From assembly GCA_964035015.1 (NCBI GenBank), contig OZ035998.1:38200059-38264058 (forward strand): a DNA stretch of 64,000 bases. Reading direction: 5' to 3'. Origin of the DNA: Corallium rubrum. Its lineage: Eukaryota > Cnidaria > Anthozoa > Scleralcyonacea > Coralliidae. Below, piece after piece: positions 20,396 through 63,359 of this stretch. The notes under the pieces are model-generated. The model saw nothing but the letters and a program-made list of their open reading frames with translations, had not been told where the DNA came from and searched no databases. Numbering within the stretch: the first letter of the stretch is position 1; each line of letters opens with the position of its first letter. A program made the translations under genes and the position numbers.

Positions 20396-23300
20396 TCAAG
20401 TTTTCATGGATTCTGGTTGTTCAACCTTGTAACCATGTTTCTCTAATTCAGCCCTGAAAAAAAAAGAGAAAAAATTAAAGAATGGAGACTATGGCTATTC
20501 AGCGCTAGCAGTGGATCATGGGTCTAATCGATCTAATATAGTCCATTTTACATCCGCGATGGGAAAGTGGTCTCCTCTCTGATGGACTTCCATGCAGCTC
20601 GATCTCCGTGGAATTTGCTGGATCATGGGTAATCAGAACCAATTTGAATTCTACTTCACCATTGGTGGTCGCTAATGGAGTCACGTGAGAGCGCGCGAAC
20701 TAAGAGGATCATTTCAAAAATTTTATCAGTTGCCTATTCAGGATAATGTGAACTATGGTGACCTTTTGCTGAACTCACTGAGTTAGCATACCTGCATGAT
20801 CTTGTATTATTGACAAGAATTCTTCTTAAAATTGTTTTGTTTTCGTTACTCGTGATCATATTGCTTTAAAGTCTCACGTCACTATCAGCCCACTACCAAT
20901 GATGAAGTATATAATTAGAAATCAAACAAGCCTTACCTGTAAGGTGAAGTTTGATTTGGATTCTACGAAGTCAACAGTTATGCAAATACAAATAAATTAC
21001 CACATATGCATGCACATGCTTTTTGGCAAGATTTTTTTCTCTAGATATATGCAAGGACACCAATTTGAACTGTGTATTTAAAACCTTACATTACATGCAT
21101 ACACACACGTGTTTTAATATACAGTACAGTGGCGTACCAAGGACATTTTGATTGGGGGTGTTTCAAAATTTACCAACGAAACCCATGATTTACCGTCAAA
21201 ACCCAGGCGGGTTTATATATTTTAAGGTTTTAAATCCTAAATTTACCGACTGATTTGGTTTTAACTCAGCGTGACCTGTATCAATTTACGGATCAATTCC
21301 AATGCCAATTTTTTTTGGCAAATAAGCCATTCATTCATTCATTCATTCATTCAATCATTCATAACAAATAAAAAAATGTCTTGTTTCCAGGTCAAACATG
21401 GGCTTAGATAATGTACAGTTTTCTACAACCGCGCCGGTTTTGTGTGCAATATTCCAATTTAGAAGTAACAAAAATAAGATGATGACGAAGATTTTCAAGT
21501 ATTTTATGGCAGATTTTTGAAAAATGGCAGATTTTTGAAAAATGGCTAATTTTTGGCCGATTAATTTGCTTAACCAATTATAATAATCAAATCATCCCTA
21601 AATTCTTCATACCATATAATTGAAGCCGAATTCATTATCAATAGTGAATACCAGTAATTGTTTTATTATTTATCCAAAATACTAAATAAGAAATATATTG
21701 TAATGAAATTAGTCATTATTGAATGATTGACATTCATCCAATATTTTTTCATTAATGGATGTTTGATAGCATTTCCCCAGTAATCTTTTTTATAAGAAAA
21801 AAATCTGTTTTTGTGAGCTACAAAAATATTTTTTTTATCACTAAGCATTTTTTTAAGCATTACCATTATATGAACAACTTAACTGCTTAAGTTTGCTATT
21901 CAAAATTACCAGCCAATCAGAAATGGGAATAGATTTGCAAGAATATATTACCTTTAACAATTGGCAAAATGTGATTGGCTAATTAAGGGCACATTCATGC
22001 AACAATAATGTATTCAAATGTATCAATGAAATGAAAACCTAACATGTGTCAAAGGTAAATATTTAACTTTGACGTTGACATAAAACATGTTTTGTATGCT
22101 GTATTATAATATTTTTCTTACCATTTATCTGATGATTATTAGAAGTATACTATATTGGTATTTTTAATTAATAAATTAAATACTAAATAGTACCTTAACT
22201 GGTTTGAAAAATCATCTTCAACAGTGTCGTCATCCCAGTCATCTTGCCAAATATGATTTTCATCTTGGTCTTCTTCAGCACCAGTCCACTCTATAAAAAG
22301 TCAGTCCCAAATTGTCTATCAGATTGTCTATCTTTTCTACCTTTTAGGAATTTGGGATGAGTTTAATTAAGGGGAAATAGTAAGCTTAGCCAAATAGACT
22401 GATCAAAAAAGTCTGTCCCAGAATGAAAAGCACCTCCCTTTTGAATGTGTGCCCTGGAACATATTTCAAGATACTGTAAAACCCCAGGTATACCCCCCCC
22501 CCCAAGTAATAGTCCACACATCTGCTAAATTAATACAGTATATATAGTATGTGTCTATCTGTTTTTAAATTCCCCAAGTTATAAGCCCATCTCATCACCT
22601 CATGCTTCGGCCATTTATAACATGACACGCTGAGATGTACAACTGTAGACATTAACCTTTCAATTTGTGGGCCATGCAGTATAATCATTACTACAGTGGA
22701 GCCTTGCTATAGCGCGCATCATTATAACGCGTGACTCGGTATGGTACGGTTTATCCTTGGACCCCAAAAAATTCTCTTTGCCTGGTTATTATGATCACTA
22801 GAGAGAATTTGAATTTCTTAACAATTGCTGAGCATCTTGAATGATCGCGACTCTGGTCGATTCAATGCAGATGACATGTCTAACTTAGCACAAGTATTTG
22901 GTGAATCGTTTTCCGCAGAAGAGGTGAACGCATGGCTCAACGTTGATGAGAATGAAGCGATTTCTTCTCAAATGACAGAGGATGACATCATCAGTAGCAT
23001 AGTAGAACAACCAGTACCAGAATTTAAGTGACAGTGAAGATGAAGAGGAGGCAGAGCTGATCCTGTCAATGAAGTCTGTGGTGCAGAGCATAGAGACAAT
23101 GCTGAAGTGGGCCGAATCGCAGGAGAACTCTGCCGCTGTAACTATTTTTCATCTTAGAAATTTGTTTACATCAGGCTAAAGTCAAAGCATGAAAAAGTTG
23201 CATATTTAAATATTGGTTTTGTATGTATTTAATACTGATAGTCTGATATTCACTAGGTAATATAACAAGATGAATAACATAACAGAAAATGTGTGTTTTG

Positions 23301-24532
23301 TGCTTCTGGCAGTATCTAAGCTTGTTTCCAGTACCCTTTCCACAATATTGCACCAGGACCAAGTGGGAAGAGTACTGGGAATGAGCTTTACTCAATAACT
23401 CGCAATAACGCGCTTCATCTATAACGCGGTCTCCACTATGGACCCCAACTACCACACTACAGCGAGGCTCCACTGTATTAGGCTGATGCAGTATATCGAT
23501 AATTATCGGGTTTCTTCAAATACCGATTACTCGGTATTTCAATTTTCAAATATCGATATATCGATACCGAAGTTTTTGATATTATTGGTAAATTTCAGTA
23601 TTATCGGTACAATACTACGGTATTGCATTTGTTTATTAAAAACATCGTATCACGGTATTGCGATAACATGTGCCTTAAAAATTGTCCTTAAAATTGACCC
23701 GTGTATTCGTGTCACGTTACCCTATTTCTTTATATAAACAAACTCGCAACAACTGGTCAAGGAGGTTGAATCGATCTTTTGTTTGTATTTCCCAGTGGAA
23801 TTGTGCGTTTTGTGAAGCACTGTTTGTTTAAAAACCATTGTCAGAGCATGACTATTCTTAATAACTAATCTGCAAAAATTCACCACCATTGAAAATCAAG
23901 AAGACGCTTGGCTCCCTCACTAGCATTCACTGGCATGTGAAAGTCTTGACAGACATCTCGGCACAGTCTCCACAGGTTTGACTGGACAAGGAGATAGTAA
24001 TGTTGTTCCACTAAACTGAGAGTCTGAGACATCACAACTTTGCAAATTATATGGTGTATGCCAATGTGCAGTGACAGAGAGTGAGGTTACACCAGTACAC
24101 CACTGACGACTGGAACTTCACACCGGATATCTCCAGCGTATTCTACATGGAATCCACCCTGGCATCATGGTACATATTTTGTCACATCTTGTGCTTATAT
24201 ATTAACCTGATGCAAACACTTGGCTGAGTTTGGGAGAATTCAAAAGTACTTATGTAAGCCCTCTATATATATGTCGGATACAGTGTGTATATCGGACAAT
24301 AAGAGTGAAACTGGACTGTCAACGTGCTACCGTGGTGGTACCAGTAGAACGACTCTTCCTTCACGCTCACCAACATATGTTGATTTCTCAGATAGTGGAC
24401 TATATTTTTAACGAAATGAAACTGAAAAGAAGTCATATTACTGTTACCTTCAACAGGAAACTCTTCAAATTCGTCGTCTTCTTCAAGAAGTCCCAAATCG
24501 GGTTTCTTTTTATCAGCTTGCTTGTCTGCCAT
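20396..24532 (-). CDS. SEM1: 26S proteasome complex subunit SEM1/DSS1 (3 exons, complete)
   Basis: Exons on minus: 24532-24448, 22290-22194, 20453-20396; 240 bp, 79 residues. Exon 1 starts [20 protein letters not shown] and runs to EFEEFPVE. Exon 2 gives EWTG...[21 protein letters not shown], and exon 3 [18 protein letters not shown] then stop. This aligns along its full length with human SEM1 (70 residues: [43 protein letters not shown]); the extra length is mostly at the C-terminus. SEM1 is an acidic disordered peptide of the 19S proteasome lid that also binds BRCA2 and TREX-2. All splice sites are GT-AG and the phases agree. Intron 1 holds a Tigger remnant. Confidence 0.95.
20470..22190. 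other. SEM1 intron 2
   Basis: Mostly unremarkable AT-rich DNA. At 21125-21360 there is a decayed repeat starting CAGTGGCGTACCAAGG and ending in an (ATTC)n run, which suggests an old transposon or SINE tail. Confidence 0.4.
22294..22465. repeat. Dispersed repeat related to 45.8-46.6 kb
   Basis: AAAAGTCAGTCCCAAATTGTC, AAATAGACTGATC and GAATGAAAAGCACC match text inside the element at 45750-46670. It is a shorter, older copy in SEM1 intron 1. Confidence 0.5.
22692..23477 (+). mobile_element. Tigger/pogo-type (Tc1-mariner) deletion derivative
   Basis: The element 22694-23475 is flanked by TA on both sides, with ends CAGTGGAGCCTTGCTATAGC and CGAGGCTCCACTG. Inside, a plus frame (22831-23160, interrupted by a stop and shift) reads [13 protein letters not shown]...[14 protein letters not shown]...[13 protein letters not shown] and then [24 protein letters not shown]. 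This is the C-terminal tail of pogo/jerky-type DDE transposases. The catalytic core is absent, so it cannot move by itself. Confidence 0.85.
23480..23700. repeat. AT-rich repeat with CGATAT / CGGTAT words
   Basis: Many short words such as ATCGATA, TATCGGTA and TACGGTATT occur in both orientations. Probably one end of an unidentified DNA element. No coding content. Confidence 0.3.
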
Positions 24533-24750
24533 CTTGTTCTGTTAATGGTGATCCGAGCATGCAATCATGTACGCCAGTGTGAATTCACCTATTTCGGCGG
24601 AATACTTCAAGTAACCAAATTATGTACTTGATCCTGGACAAAGTTGTCAAGAATTAAATTGTCTGGAAACGCTGTCGATCGCCACTCACAATCGCTGAGA
24701 TAGAAAATGTCCTATCCCACTATTCCAGCGATCATATACATTATGTTGAG

Positions 24751-25095
24751 CATAGTTAATAGAAACTAAACATGGTTTGGAAGCTCCACAAAGTCATTGT
24801 TTTATGTTTTTGTTTAGGTTTATGGGAATTTGTGCACTTTCACGGTTACTGAACATATTGTGTTTTCTGTATAATGAAGCAATCAACCAATAGCAACGTT
24901 TGGGTTCAATCACTCAACTGTACTGTTTAAATATTAATAAACCTAAAACAAAGGATTTGTGCACCTTCATGTACCTTTCAACATGAATCGTAGCTTGATT
25001 GTTAACCGCTTTAACAGCAAGCGTGAAAGTGCACAAACGTGAACAAAAGGATATAGAACAAAAATTAAAGCCGTGTTTCCAGACCATTTTTTTTC
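24751..25095 (+). mobile_element. MITE family A, copy 3 (rearranged right end)
   Basis: Begins CATAGTTAATAGAAACTAAA and follows the family text to GATTGTTAACCGC, then switches to other family text (GTGAAAGTGCACAAACGTGAAC, GTGTTTCCAGACCA). No clear target duplication. Confidence 0.6.
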
Positions 25096-25179
25096 TAGAG
25101 ACTTAAGTTTTATCACAAATGCTCAAGGGAATTACATTAGTGCATTGGGACTGAGACATGACACTACGTTTTTATGTAA

Positions 25180-25290
25180 TAGTTCAAATACAAGATGGAG
25201 GACTTTACCGGGATTTCAAAGTCCGAGTGCTTTTTAATGCACGAGGGCTTTGTAACCCCGGTAAAGTCCGACGTCGAGTATTTGAACTGA
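25180..25290. repeat. Inverted repeat (AGTTCAAATACAAGATGG)
   Basis: AGTTCAAATAC...GGACTTTACCGGGATTTCAAAG pairs with CTTTGTAACCCCGGTAAAGTCC...GTATTTGAACT. A small hairpin element just downstream of the ATIC stop. Confidence 0.55.
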
Positions 25291-25675
25291 CTTCTCAAAC
25301 TCAGAACTCCGAAGATACCTCTGAAACGTAATATAATTTGCCTTATTTCAAAGTCCCAAGAGTTTGAAAATCTATTTTACATTATTTAAAAGTACTAGTA
25401 CTTTTCCACCGATTTCAAAGCACTGATTAAACATTAATTTCTTTTGTTTTTAATGAATTATTAATGAGTTTGAGAAGCTGTACGTCAAAAATAAAAGAAA
25501 TACAAACAGACAATTCGTTTTTCTGTAGTAAACAATCTATTTAAATAGCAAAAATTCTTAAACTTTCTACAATACTTCAATATCATAACGACTTCTTTTA
25601 TGCTCAATGAAGAAGCGTTTTTAATAGAATTCTACATACTCGATGTCGCGGTGCAAGCTAAAGTAAAGAATATAT

Positions 25676-56244
<30,569 letters not shown>

Positions 56245-56643
56245 CTTCAGTCTTCAGTCACGAACGTGGTTTGGAGTGGAACCGATCATCGATTTCACAA
56301 GGCGTTCTCCTTGAAGGACCAATCACCTGCGTTCCCGCTAAATTTAAAAACATGGCTACTGGTAATTATCCAGTTAGTATTCGCGAAATATTTGTCACCT
56401 TTCCATAAATTATCACAATTTTATTCCAATTGTTTCTTGCTGTACAGGGAAGAGCTACTCTATAAATTTTAAATAAATTTTAATAAAGATATTATTTTCT
56501 TTTGAATAAAGTCAGAAAATAACGTCCCCAGGCGCGTAGGAAAGTATTCGAATGAGCTGTAAGTTCGCTATTTTTTTCGCGGTAAAAAAAGCGAAAAATG
56601 TAAGAAGCGCGAAATTTGTATTTTCTCCAATAAATTATCCAAG
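56245..56643. promoter_or_regulatory. Head-to-head promoter between ATIC and the CEP70-like gene
   Basis: Only 399 bp separate the two start codons, which point away from each other. A CCAAT box lies at 56319-56323. No TATA box stands out. Such spacing is typical of shared promoters of housekeeping genes. The 5' UTRs also lie here, so the core promoter must be smaller still. Confidence 0.65.
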
Positions 56644-59600
56644 ATGGCGTCTTCTTCAAGCGCTGACGAAGAAGAGTCGGGCAAGAGTAAAACAGAGAAG
56701 TGGGAAGAGTTAAGCTCACTCATTTCGCAGGTAAAATTAATTTCAATTTTTCTCTAATCTTTAACGAAACGTTGTCGTTCAATGGTTTTGAAATAAAATC
56801 TGACTTTGTATACTGTATAAAACTTAGAAGTGACGAAGTATCATATTTTGTACTTTACTGTGGACTTGGATGTCGAACATAAGAACATTGCAAGTTAACT
56901 GCCTGTTCTATGGAGGATGACTATAAATTAATAGATAGTATTAAACTGAAGGTTATACATTATACATTAAACAGTGAATGTTTTCCTGTGATCTAAATTA
57001 TAAATCCAAATTTAGGAAATAGTACCTCAGAAAACATGCCAATAAGTATGCACTCTTACCCTCTAGAAGGTATATTAAAAGTAAAACTTTAGATTTTAGA
57101 TTACCCGTCCAATGAAAGTTGGAGGCTATGGCTACTGGCCGCTAAATTATTAATAAATGCTAAGTAGCTAGGTGCAAATAGTGTCATTAACACACAGAAA
57201 AATCGACATCACAAATTGTTATGCTGAACCTGATCATTTTTCTCAAACTAATTTAAATTCAGCTATTATACCATAACTGTAAATCGGTAATTGCTTTTCA
57301 TAGCCACAATTTTTGTGTATAAATCAAGTTCTCCATCACTTTTACAGACAACTTTGACCACTAGTCCAACAGATAATTCAAAAGGTGGTTCTGGTGTAGA
57401 TGGACAGATTTTAGGTATTTTTCAAACTTTTATTAAATATTGTCAAGACAGTGACTATGTCTATTTTGTTACAAATTATTACCACTCATTTACATTGGCA
57501 TGCATTTTTGTGTTCTACTTTATCTTGCAGGAATTTCTAATAGTGTAGAAGAACCTCAAGATGAATATTTGGTATTACCTGTAACTAATTTTATTATACA
57601 GACAAGTAATATATCATTACATAATGTACATATCAATGTTAAGCAACAGGGGGGGAGAGGCTGGGCATACCCGGGGATTTGATTTGAAATTATTATTTTT
57701 TATCATATATCCCACCCTTGGCACTTATTCGACAGTCAAATGAGATCAAATTTCCCCTATTGCAAAAAAGGTGGTGATCAAATGATTACAACACAATTAA
57801 TTTAACAAACTATCAATATTTATTTCAACTGAACAGAAAATGTTAATACGTACAGTAAACTTGAGTCTTGATAAGTATATGAATCTGGTACAGTATTCAG
57901 GTTTAAAACTTTCTCCTTTAATAGCATTTTGCTTCCAGGTTTCTGCAGCTTTCCTAGCTCCCCTCTTTCTATTTTCATGTATTTGGTGCAGATGATCAAA
58001 CCAGAACTTGACTTTCTCAGGAATATTACATCGTTTTTGATTCTTGACTTTGGCCTCTTGTTTGCAATCTTCAATACCCACTAATTTTGGCTTCCATCAT
58101 TGTGCCAAATAAGAGAGGTCTGGGTCTGAGTGTTGTCAAAAGTCCCGATGTCAGAAACTACAGTATGAGATGATCAAGTTGCACCACCATGGGACCTCAA
58201 CATTTGCCAAATTCCCTGGGTATGCCCAGCCTACCCCCCTGCCGCTTAACATTGATATGTGCATAAAAGTGTACTGTACCAATATACAGTTGATTGTATC
58301 ATTTTACTGTATCTTAGTGGCCCTAACAGCAGTATTAGCAGTGGCAGTAGTAGTTAGTTGCAGCAGGAACAGTAGTGGTAGCAGCAACAGTGGCAACAGC
58401 AACTGCAGTGACAGCACTGGTAGTAGTGGCAGCAGCAACAGTGACAGCACATCAGCAGTAGTGGCAGCAGCAGTAGTGGCAGCAGCAGTAGTGGCAGCAG
58501 CAACAGTGACAGCACATCAGCAGTAGTGGCAGCAGCAGTAGCGGCAGCAGCAACAGTGACAGCACATCAGCAGTAGTGGCAGCAGCAGTAGTGGCAGCAG
58601 CAACAGTGACAGCACATCAGCAGTAGTGGCAGCAGCAGCAGTGACAGCACATTAGCAGTAGTGGCAGCAGCAACAGCAGTAGTGGTGGCAGCAACAACAG
58701 TAATGGCAGCAGCATCAGCAGTAATAGTGTCAGCTGCAGCAGCAGTAGTGGCAGCAGCAGTAATAGTGTCAGCTGCAGCAGCAGTAGTGGCAGCAGCAGT
58801 AATAGTGTCAGCTGCAACAGCAGTAGTGGCAGCAGCAGTAATAGTGTCAGCTGCAGCAGCAGTAGTGGCAGCAGCAGCAGTAATAGTGTCAGCTGCAGCA
58901 GCAGTAGTGGCAGCAGCAGCAGTAATAGTGTCAGCTGCAGCAGCAGTAGTGGCAGCAGCAGTAATAGTGGCAGCTGCAGCAGCAGTAGTGGCAACAGCAG
59001 TAATAGTGGCAGCTGCAGCAGCAGTAGTGGCAGCAGCAGTAATAGTGTCAGCTGCAGCAGCAGTAATGGCAGCAGCAGTAATAGTGGCAGCTGCAGCAGC
59101 AGTAGTGGCAGCAGCAGTAATAGTGGCAGCTGCAGCAGCAGTAGTGGCAGTAATAGTGTAAGCAGCAGCAGTAATAGTGTCAGCTGCAGCAGCAGTAGTG
59201 GCAGCAGCAGTAATAGTGGCAGCTGCAGCAGCAGTAGTGGCAACAGCAGTAATAGTGGCAGCTGCAGCAGCAGTAGTGGCAGCAGCAGTAATAGTGTCAG
59301 CTGCAGCAGCAGTAATGGCAGCAGCAGTAATAGTGGCAGCTGCAGCAGCAGTAGTGGCAGCAGCAGTAATAGTGGCAGCTGCAGCAGCAGTAGCGACAGC
59401 AGCAGTAATAGTGTCAGCTGCAGCAGCAGTAGTGGCAGCAGCAGTAATAGTGTCAGCTGCAGCAGCAGTAATAGTGTCAGCTGCAGCAGCAGTAATAGTG
59501 TCAGCTGCAGCAGCAGTAATAGTGTCAGCTGCAGCAGCAGTAATAGTGTCAGCTGCAGCAGCAGTAGTGGCAGCAGCAGCAGCAGTAGGAGCAGCAGCAG

Positions 59601-62600
59601 TAGCAGGGACAGCAGCATTATCAGCAGCAGCAGTAAAAGTGGCAGCATCAGTAGTAGGGGCAACAGCATTATCAGCAGCAGTTGTAGTGGCAGCAGCAGC
59701 AGCAGTAGTAGTGGCATCAACATCAGCAGCAGTAGTGGCAGCAGTAGGAGGAGCAGCAGCAGCAGCAGCAGTAAGGGCAGTAGCAGCAGCAGTAGCAGCC
59801 GCAGCAGTAGTAGTAGAAGCAGCAACAGTAGTAGTAGCAGCAGTAGCAGCAGCAGCGGCAGTAGTAGGAGCAGCAGTAGTAGTGGCAGCAACATCAGCAG
59901 TAATAGTGGCATCAGCAGCAGTAGGAGCAGCAGCAGTAGGAGCAGCAGCAGTAGGAGCAGCAGCAGCAGTAGTAGCAGCAGCAGCAGCAGTAGTAGCAGC
60001 AGTAGTAGGGGCAGCAGTAGTAGTGGCAGCAGCAGCAGTAGGAGCAGCAGGAGTAGTAGCAGCAGTAGTAGGGGCAGCAGTAGTAGTGGCAGCAACATCA
60101 GCAGTAGTAGTGGCATCAGCAGCAGTAGGAGCAGCAGGAGTAGTAGGAACAGCAGCATTAGCAGCAGCAGCAGCAGTGAAAGTGGCAGCATCAGCAGTAG
60201 GGGCAACAGCATTATCAGCAGCAGTTGTAGTGGCAGCAGCAGTAGCAGTAGTAGCAGCAGTAGTAGCAGCAGCTGTAGTAGCAGCAGTAGTAGCAGTAGG
60301 GACAGCAGCAGTTGTGGCAACAGCAGCAGCAGTAGTAGAGGCAGCACTTAGTTTAGGTAGTGGAGACAGCAGAATCAGCAACAGCAGTGACAGCAACAAC
60401 AGCAAACAGCAGCAGCAGTAGTAGAGGCAGCATTTAGTTTAGGTGGCAGTGGTGGCGACAGCAGCAGGAACAGTAGAATCAGCAACAATAGTGGCAGCTC
60501 CTCCAGCAGCAGTAGTGGCAGCATCATTGGTTGAAGCAGCAGTGTTAGTATCAACAGCAGCACAGTACCTTAGTAGAAGCTGCAGCAGTTGTGGCAGAGC
60601 AGTAAAAGTGGAAAAAGACGTACTAGGAGTTGCAGCAGCGGCAGCACTAGTTGCAACAACAGTACTAGTGTCGACAGCAGCACAGTAGTTCCAGCAGTTG
60701 CAGAAGCAGTAATAGCAGCAGCAAAAACAGTAGCAGCACCAGCGGTAAAGGAAGTAGTACCGGGCCAGTAGCAGTAGTAATAAAGTAGTGGCAGCTGACT
60801 AGTTTTACCAGCATCAGTGCAGTAGTTTAGATTTAATAACTTTAATAACCTTATTCCTATAGCAACTGGCGGGCAAACAGAGTGAAATGCCCCAATTGAA
60901 CATGACGACCATGATGATGTAGGTGTTGATTTTACGGAGGGAGGAAAACCGGAGAACCCGGCGAAAAACCCTCGAAGCATAGGAGAGATCAACTGCAATT
61001 CTGCTCGCATGAGTTCCAAGCGGTCACTCATGCATCCAAGTACTAACCCCGTCTGACTGGGCTTAACTTTTGGTGAGAGGCAGTGCGCCAACAGCACACG
61101 CCAGCCGTGCTCCCCTAGTTGTTGACGCCATTAAGTGTGTTTGATAGGGGCAAAAGTTCGTGACTTTATTTTGTGACTTATTATAAATTAAAATATACCT
61201 TTTTTAAACATTTATAAAAAATAGTCTGTGGAAACGGAGAATTGGGTTAATGTCAATACTCGCCTAAAACACCATGGATTTCGTCCGATCAAGCCAGTAC
61301 CACTAGTTGCAGAAGGACAGTCAGGTAAATAGAAATAAAATACAGTAAGAATGCATGACATTGGCGACAGTGACATACTTTTCACATATAATAACACTCG
61401 CAGTCCTCTATCACAATACGTGATCAACTAACAAAAGTCCAAATTTACACTTTTTGTTTCTTTTTTGAATGCGGACGCAAAAGCGCGGTTTTGATTTTAC
61501 TGTAGTTTCTATAGCCTGCGAATACAGACGACCCTAATCTCCCGCCTTACTGAGCTTCCAAGTAAGGCGGTAGATTTGGGTCGTCTGTATTCGCAGGCTA
61601 GTTTCTATAGTGCTCCATGCATGAGAAGACCTGAGCTGTCATAAATTTAAGTCTACATTGTGCAAGGTGTAAAGTTAACATTGGCAGGCCTGCGAGTTGT
61701 TCTTTGGTAAGAACGCGGTATTAGCATCTGCAGTGTATCGTTAAGATTTTTTTGAACGCTCTTTAGTAAAATGGCGGCGGCTGAGTACACAAACATGAGA
61801 GGTACCGAGTTAGTTAAATACGTATATTATTAAATAAACCGCAGCTTATTTAAGAATTGACCGGTTATACACGAGCCGTTCGCGACTTACAGTATTGATT
61901 ATCCGCGGCTAATTTTCTGCCGTAATAAAGGCTGTTTTCCATAATTACGTCCCTTTTCCATGCCCGCGCGGGCATTCTTCAGTTTGCTTTGGAACTTGAA
62001 AATTTCCAACTTTCAAAGCCCGCTCGGGCAAAGCGCACGTAATGGAAAACAGCCTTATTAAACAGTGCTAATTGTTAACGTAAATTAATTATATATTTAC
62101 GGTAACCCTCGTTTCGTTACCGTTTTAATCCTTCGAGCTGGATTTGAATTTGCACCAGCGGCGGATTAGTACTATAGAATGCAGACAAACATTTCGATTA
62201 CTTTATTTTAATATTATTATATCCTTTTATCTTTCTTCAGAATTCTGAACTGTCTAAATTTAGTTACTTAATGAACATATTAAAAAAATCTAGGGGTCTT
62301 AATAAAAAACCTAGTCAGTTTCTAGCAGGCCTCTAGCCCTACACTGAACATTCAAGACTTCAAAAAAAATGAAAATAAAATAACATATATGGGCGAAATA
62401 AAAAAATAACAAACAAAACTACACTAACCTAGACGAGATCGGTATTCGTTAAGGTGCGAATTCAATCCCCCACCCCCCTCAATCTGGAGTCAACAGTTTT
62501 CGGTTGTTAGTTGTGTAAGGAAAATATGAAATTTCTCCTTCATGTTTCTCTAAGGATGATTCTAAAATGTTTGGCGTTAGCTAGAGTAAAATACTAGGAT

Positions 62601-63013
62601 AAGTGCTTGATGCTGGAAGGGTTGAGAGAGATACTCTTAGAGCACCAGAGGTTTCCCTATTGACTAGTAAAATCGTCTGGCGTTAGCCAGAGTAGAATAC
62701 TGGAGTACGTCCTTTGTACTGAAATTAAGGGTTAATATAATTTTTCTTTCTCGTTTTTTTGTATTTTTTACTCTTTACAATTATATCTATATTGTTTTAG
62801 TGAGTTGGTTTTGAATAAAGCTTTTAATTATGCATGGTGAATAATAAAAGACCTATAAACATCCATTCTAAGACTTCTTTTTGCGTTTAAAGGTGTTTTT
62901 CTTGATGAAGCCGAAGCTCATATGCTTAAAAATACCATTGAAAGACTTCTGGATGACTGCGAAAGACGCCAAGCTCTTGTGCAAGAACTTATCACCTCGT
63001 CAAACAAGTTACA
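56644..63013 (+). CDS. CEP70: CEP70-like centrosomal protein, first five coding exons (partial)
   Basis: Exons: 56644-56730 (MASSSSADEEESGKSKTEKW...), 57348-57414, 57531-57625 (donor uncertain; 57605 and 57637 are alternatives), 61225-61324 and 62893-63013; the gene continues past the window. Exons 4-5 read ENWVNVNTRLKHHGFRPIKP...G-VFLDEAEAHMLKNTIERL then LDDCERRQALVQELITSSNKLQ. This follows the N-terminal part of human CEP70 (EWESINVLLMMHGLKPL..., [23 protein letters not shown]). CEP70 is a coiled-coil centrosomal protein that binds gamma-tubulin and supports microtubule organisation. Phases of exons 1-2-3 and 4-5 agree, and the 3-4 join needs the 57625 (or 57637) donor. The identity rests on exons 4-5, while exons 1-3 are acidic and poorly conserved. 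Confidence 0.65.
58321..60775. repeat. 2.4 kb AGC/AGT/GGC triplet-based repeat in the CEP70-like intron
   Basis: Units such as GCAGCAGTAGTGGCAGCAGCA and AGTAATAGTGTCAGCTGC are repeated with higher-order patterns of 30-42 bp in the centre. Because units are multiples of three and stop-free, frames of 414 (plus), 612 and 576 (minus) codons arise, made of Ala/Val, Ala/Thr or Leu. They are not genes. The flanks are normal CEP70 intron. Confidence 0.95.
60925..61115 (-). mobile_element. 5S-rRNA-derived SINE (copy 4)
   Basis: On minus, GTTAGTACTTGGATGCATGAG and GTTAAGCCCAGTCAGACGGG head text and the TTTTTCGCCGGGTTCTCCGG tail, as in the copy at 38638-38868 but with a piece of the head missing. In a CEP70-like intron, antisense. 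Confidence 0.75.
61502..61613. mobile_element. Hairpin MITE with 9-11 bp duplication (AGTTTCTATAG)
   Basis: CCTGCGAATACAGACGACCC at the left and its exact complement at the right surround a core that is also inverted (CCGCCTTACT / AGTAAGGCGG). AGTTTCTATAG flanks both sides. The long duplication would fit a Mutator-like element. Confidence 0.7.
61924..62060. mobile_element. MITE with AATAAAGGCTGTTTTCCAT ends
   Basis: AAAGGCTGTTTTCCATAATTACGT pairs with ACGTAATGGAAAACAGCCTT, about 137 bp in all, with CCCGCGCGGGC in the core. TTA/TAA at both edges may be the target duplication. Confidence 0.7.
62061..62890. other. CEP70-like intron 4
   Basis: No exon seen. Two pieces of the CTGGCGTTAGCCAG repeat lie near 62570-62590 and 62668-62690. 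Confidence 0.45.
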
Positions 63014-63099
63014 GTATGTGTTTTATACAGCGCTATACATGCAGCGCGCTCTAGCATTGCTATATTTACTAATCGTTATTACAGATGCTTGGGTACATA

Positions 63100-63354
63100 T
63101 ATAGTCAAGGAGGTGTCTGGAAACTTGGCAAAAATCTTTGTCAGTAGACATTTTTGTTTAGTGACCAAATACAAAAGGAATCGTGAAAACTGAATCGCTC
63201 AATCAATACGAAAACGTTTTAGTTCAATTGACCGTATCATTTGGATATTATGTACCTTAATACACAAGATTTGTGCCCGATGAAAGTCATTACAATATAA
63301 ATCGCAGCTCCTTTGAAGTTTACCAAGTTTTCAGCCTATTTTTCGATTGACTTT
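63100..63354 (+). mobile_element. MITE family A, copy 7 (diverged)
   Basis: ATAGTCAAGGAGGTGTCTGGAAAC at the left and TTTTTCGATTGACTTTG at the right, with family text (TTTTGTTCA-like, CAATCAATACGAAAACG, AATACACAAGATTTGTGC) between. The oldest copy in the window. No clear duplication. Confidence 0.55.
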
Positions 63355-63359
63355 GTTGA

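Noticed and set aside
24230-24631. 133-codon plus frame
   Set aside because: It lies antisense over SEM1 exon 1 and has no recognisable features.
58567-60421. Frames of 612, 576 and 414 codons (Ala/Thr, Leu, Ala/Val rich)
   Set aside because: They are by-products of a stop-free triplet repeat, overlap each other on both strands and have no domain or splice context.
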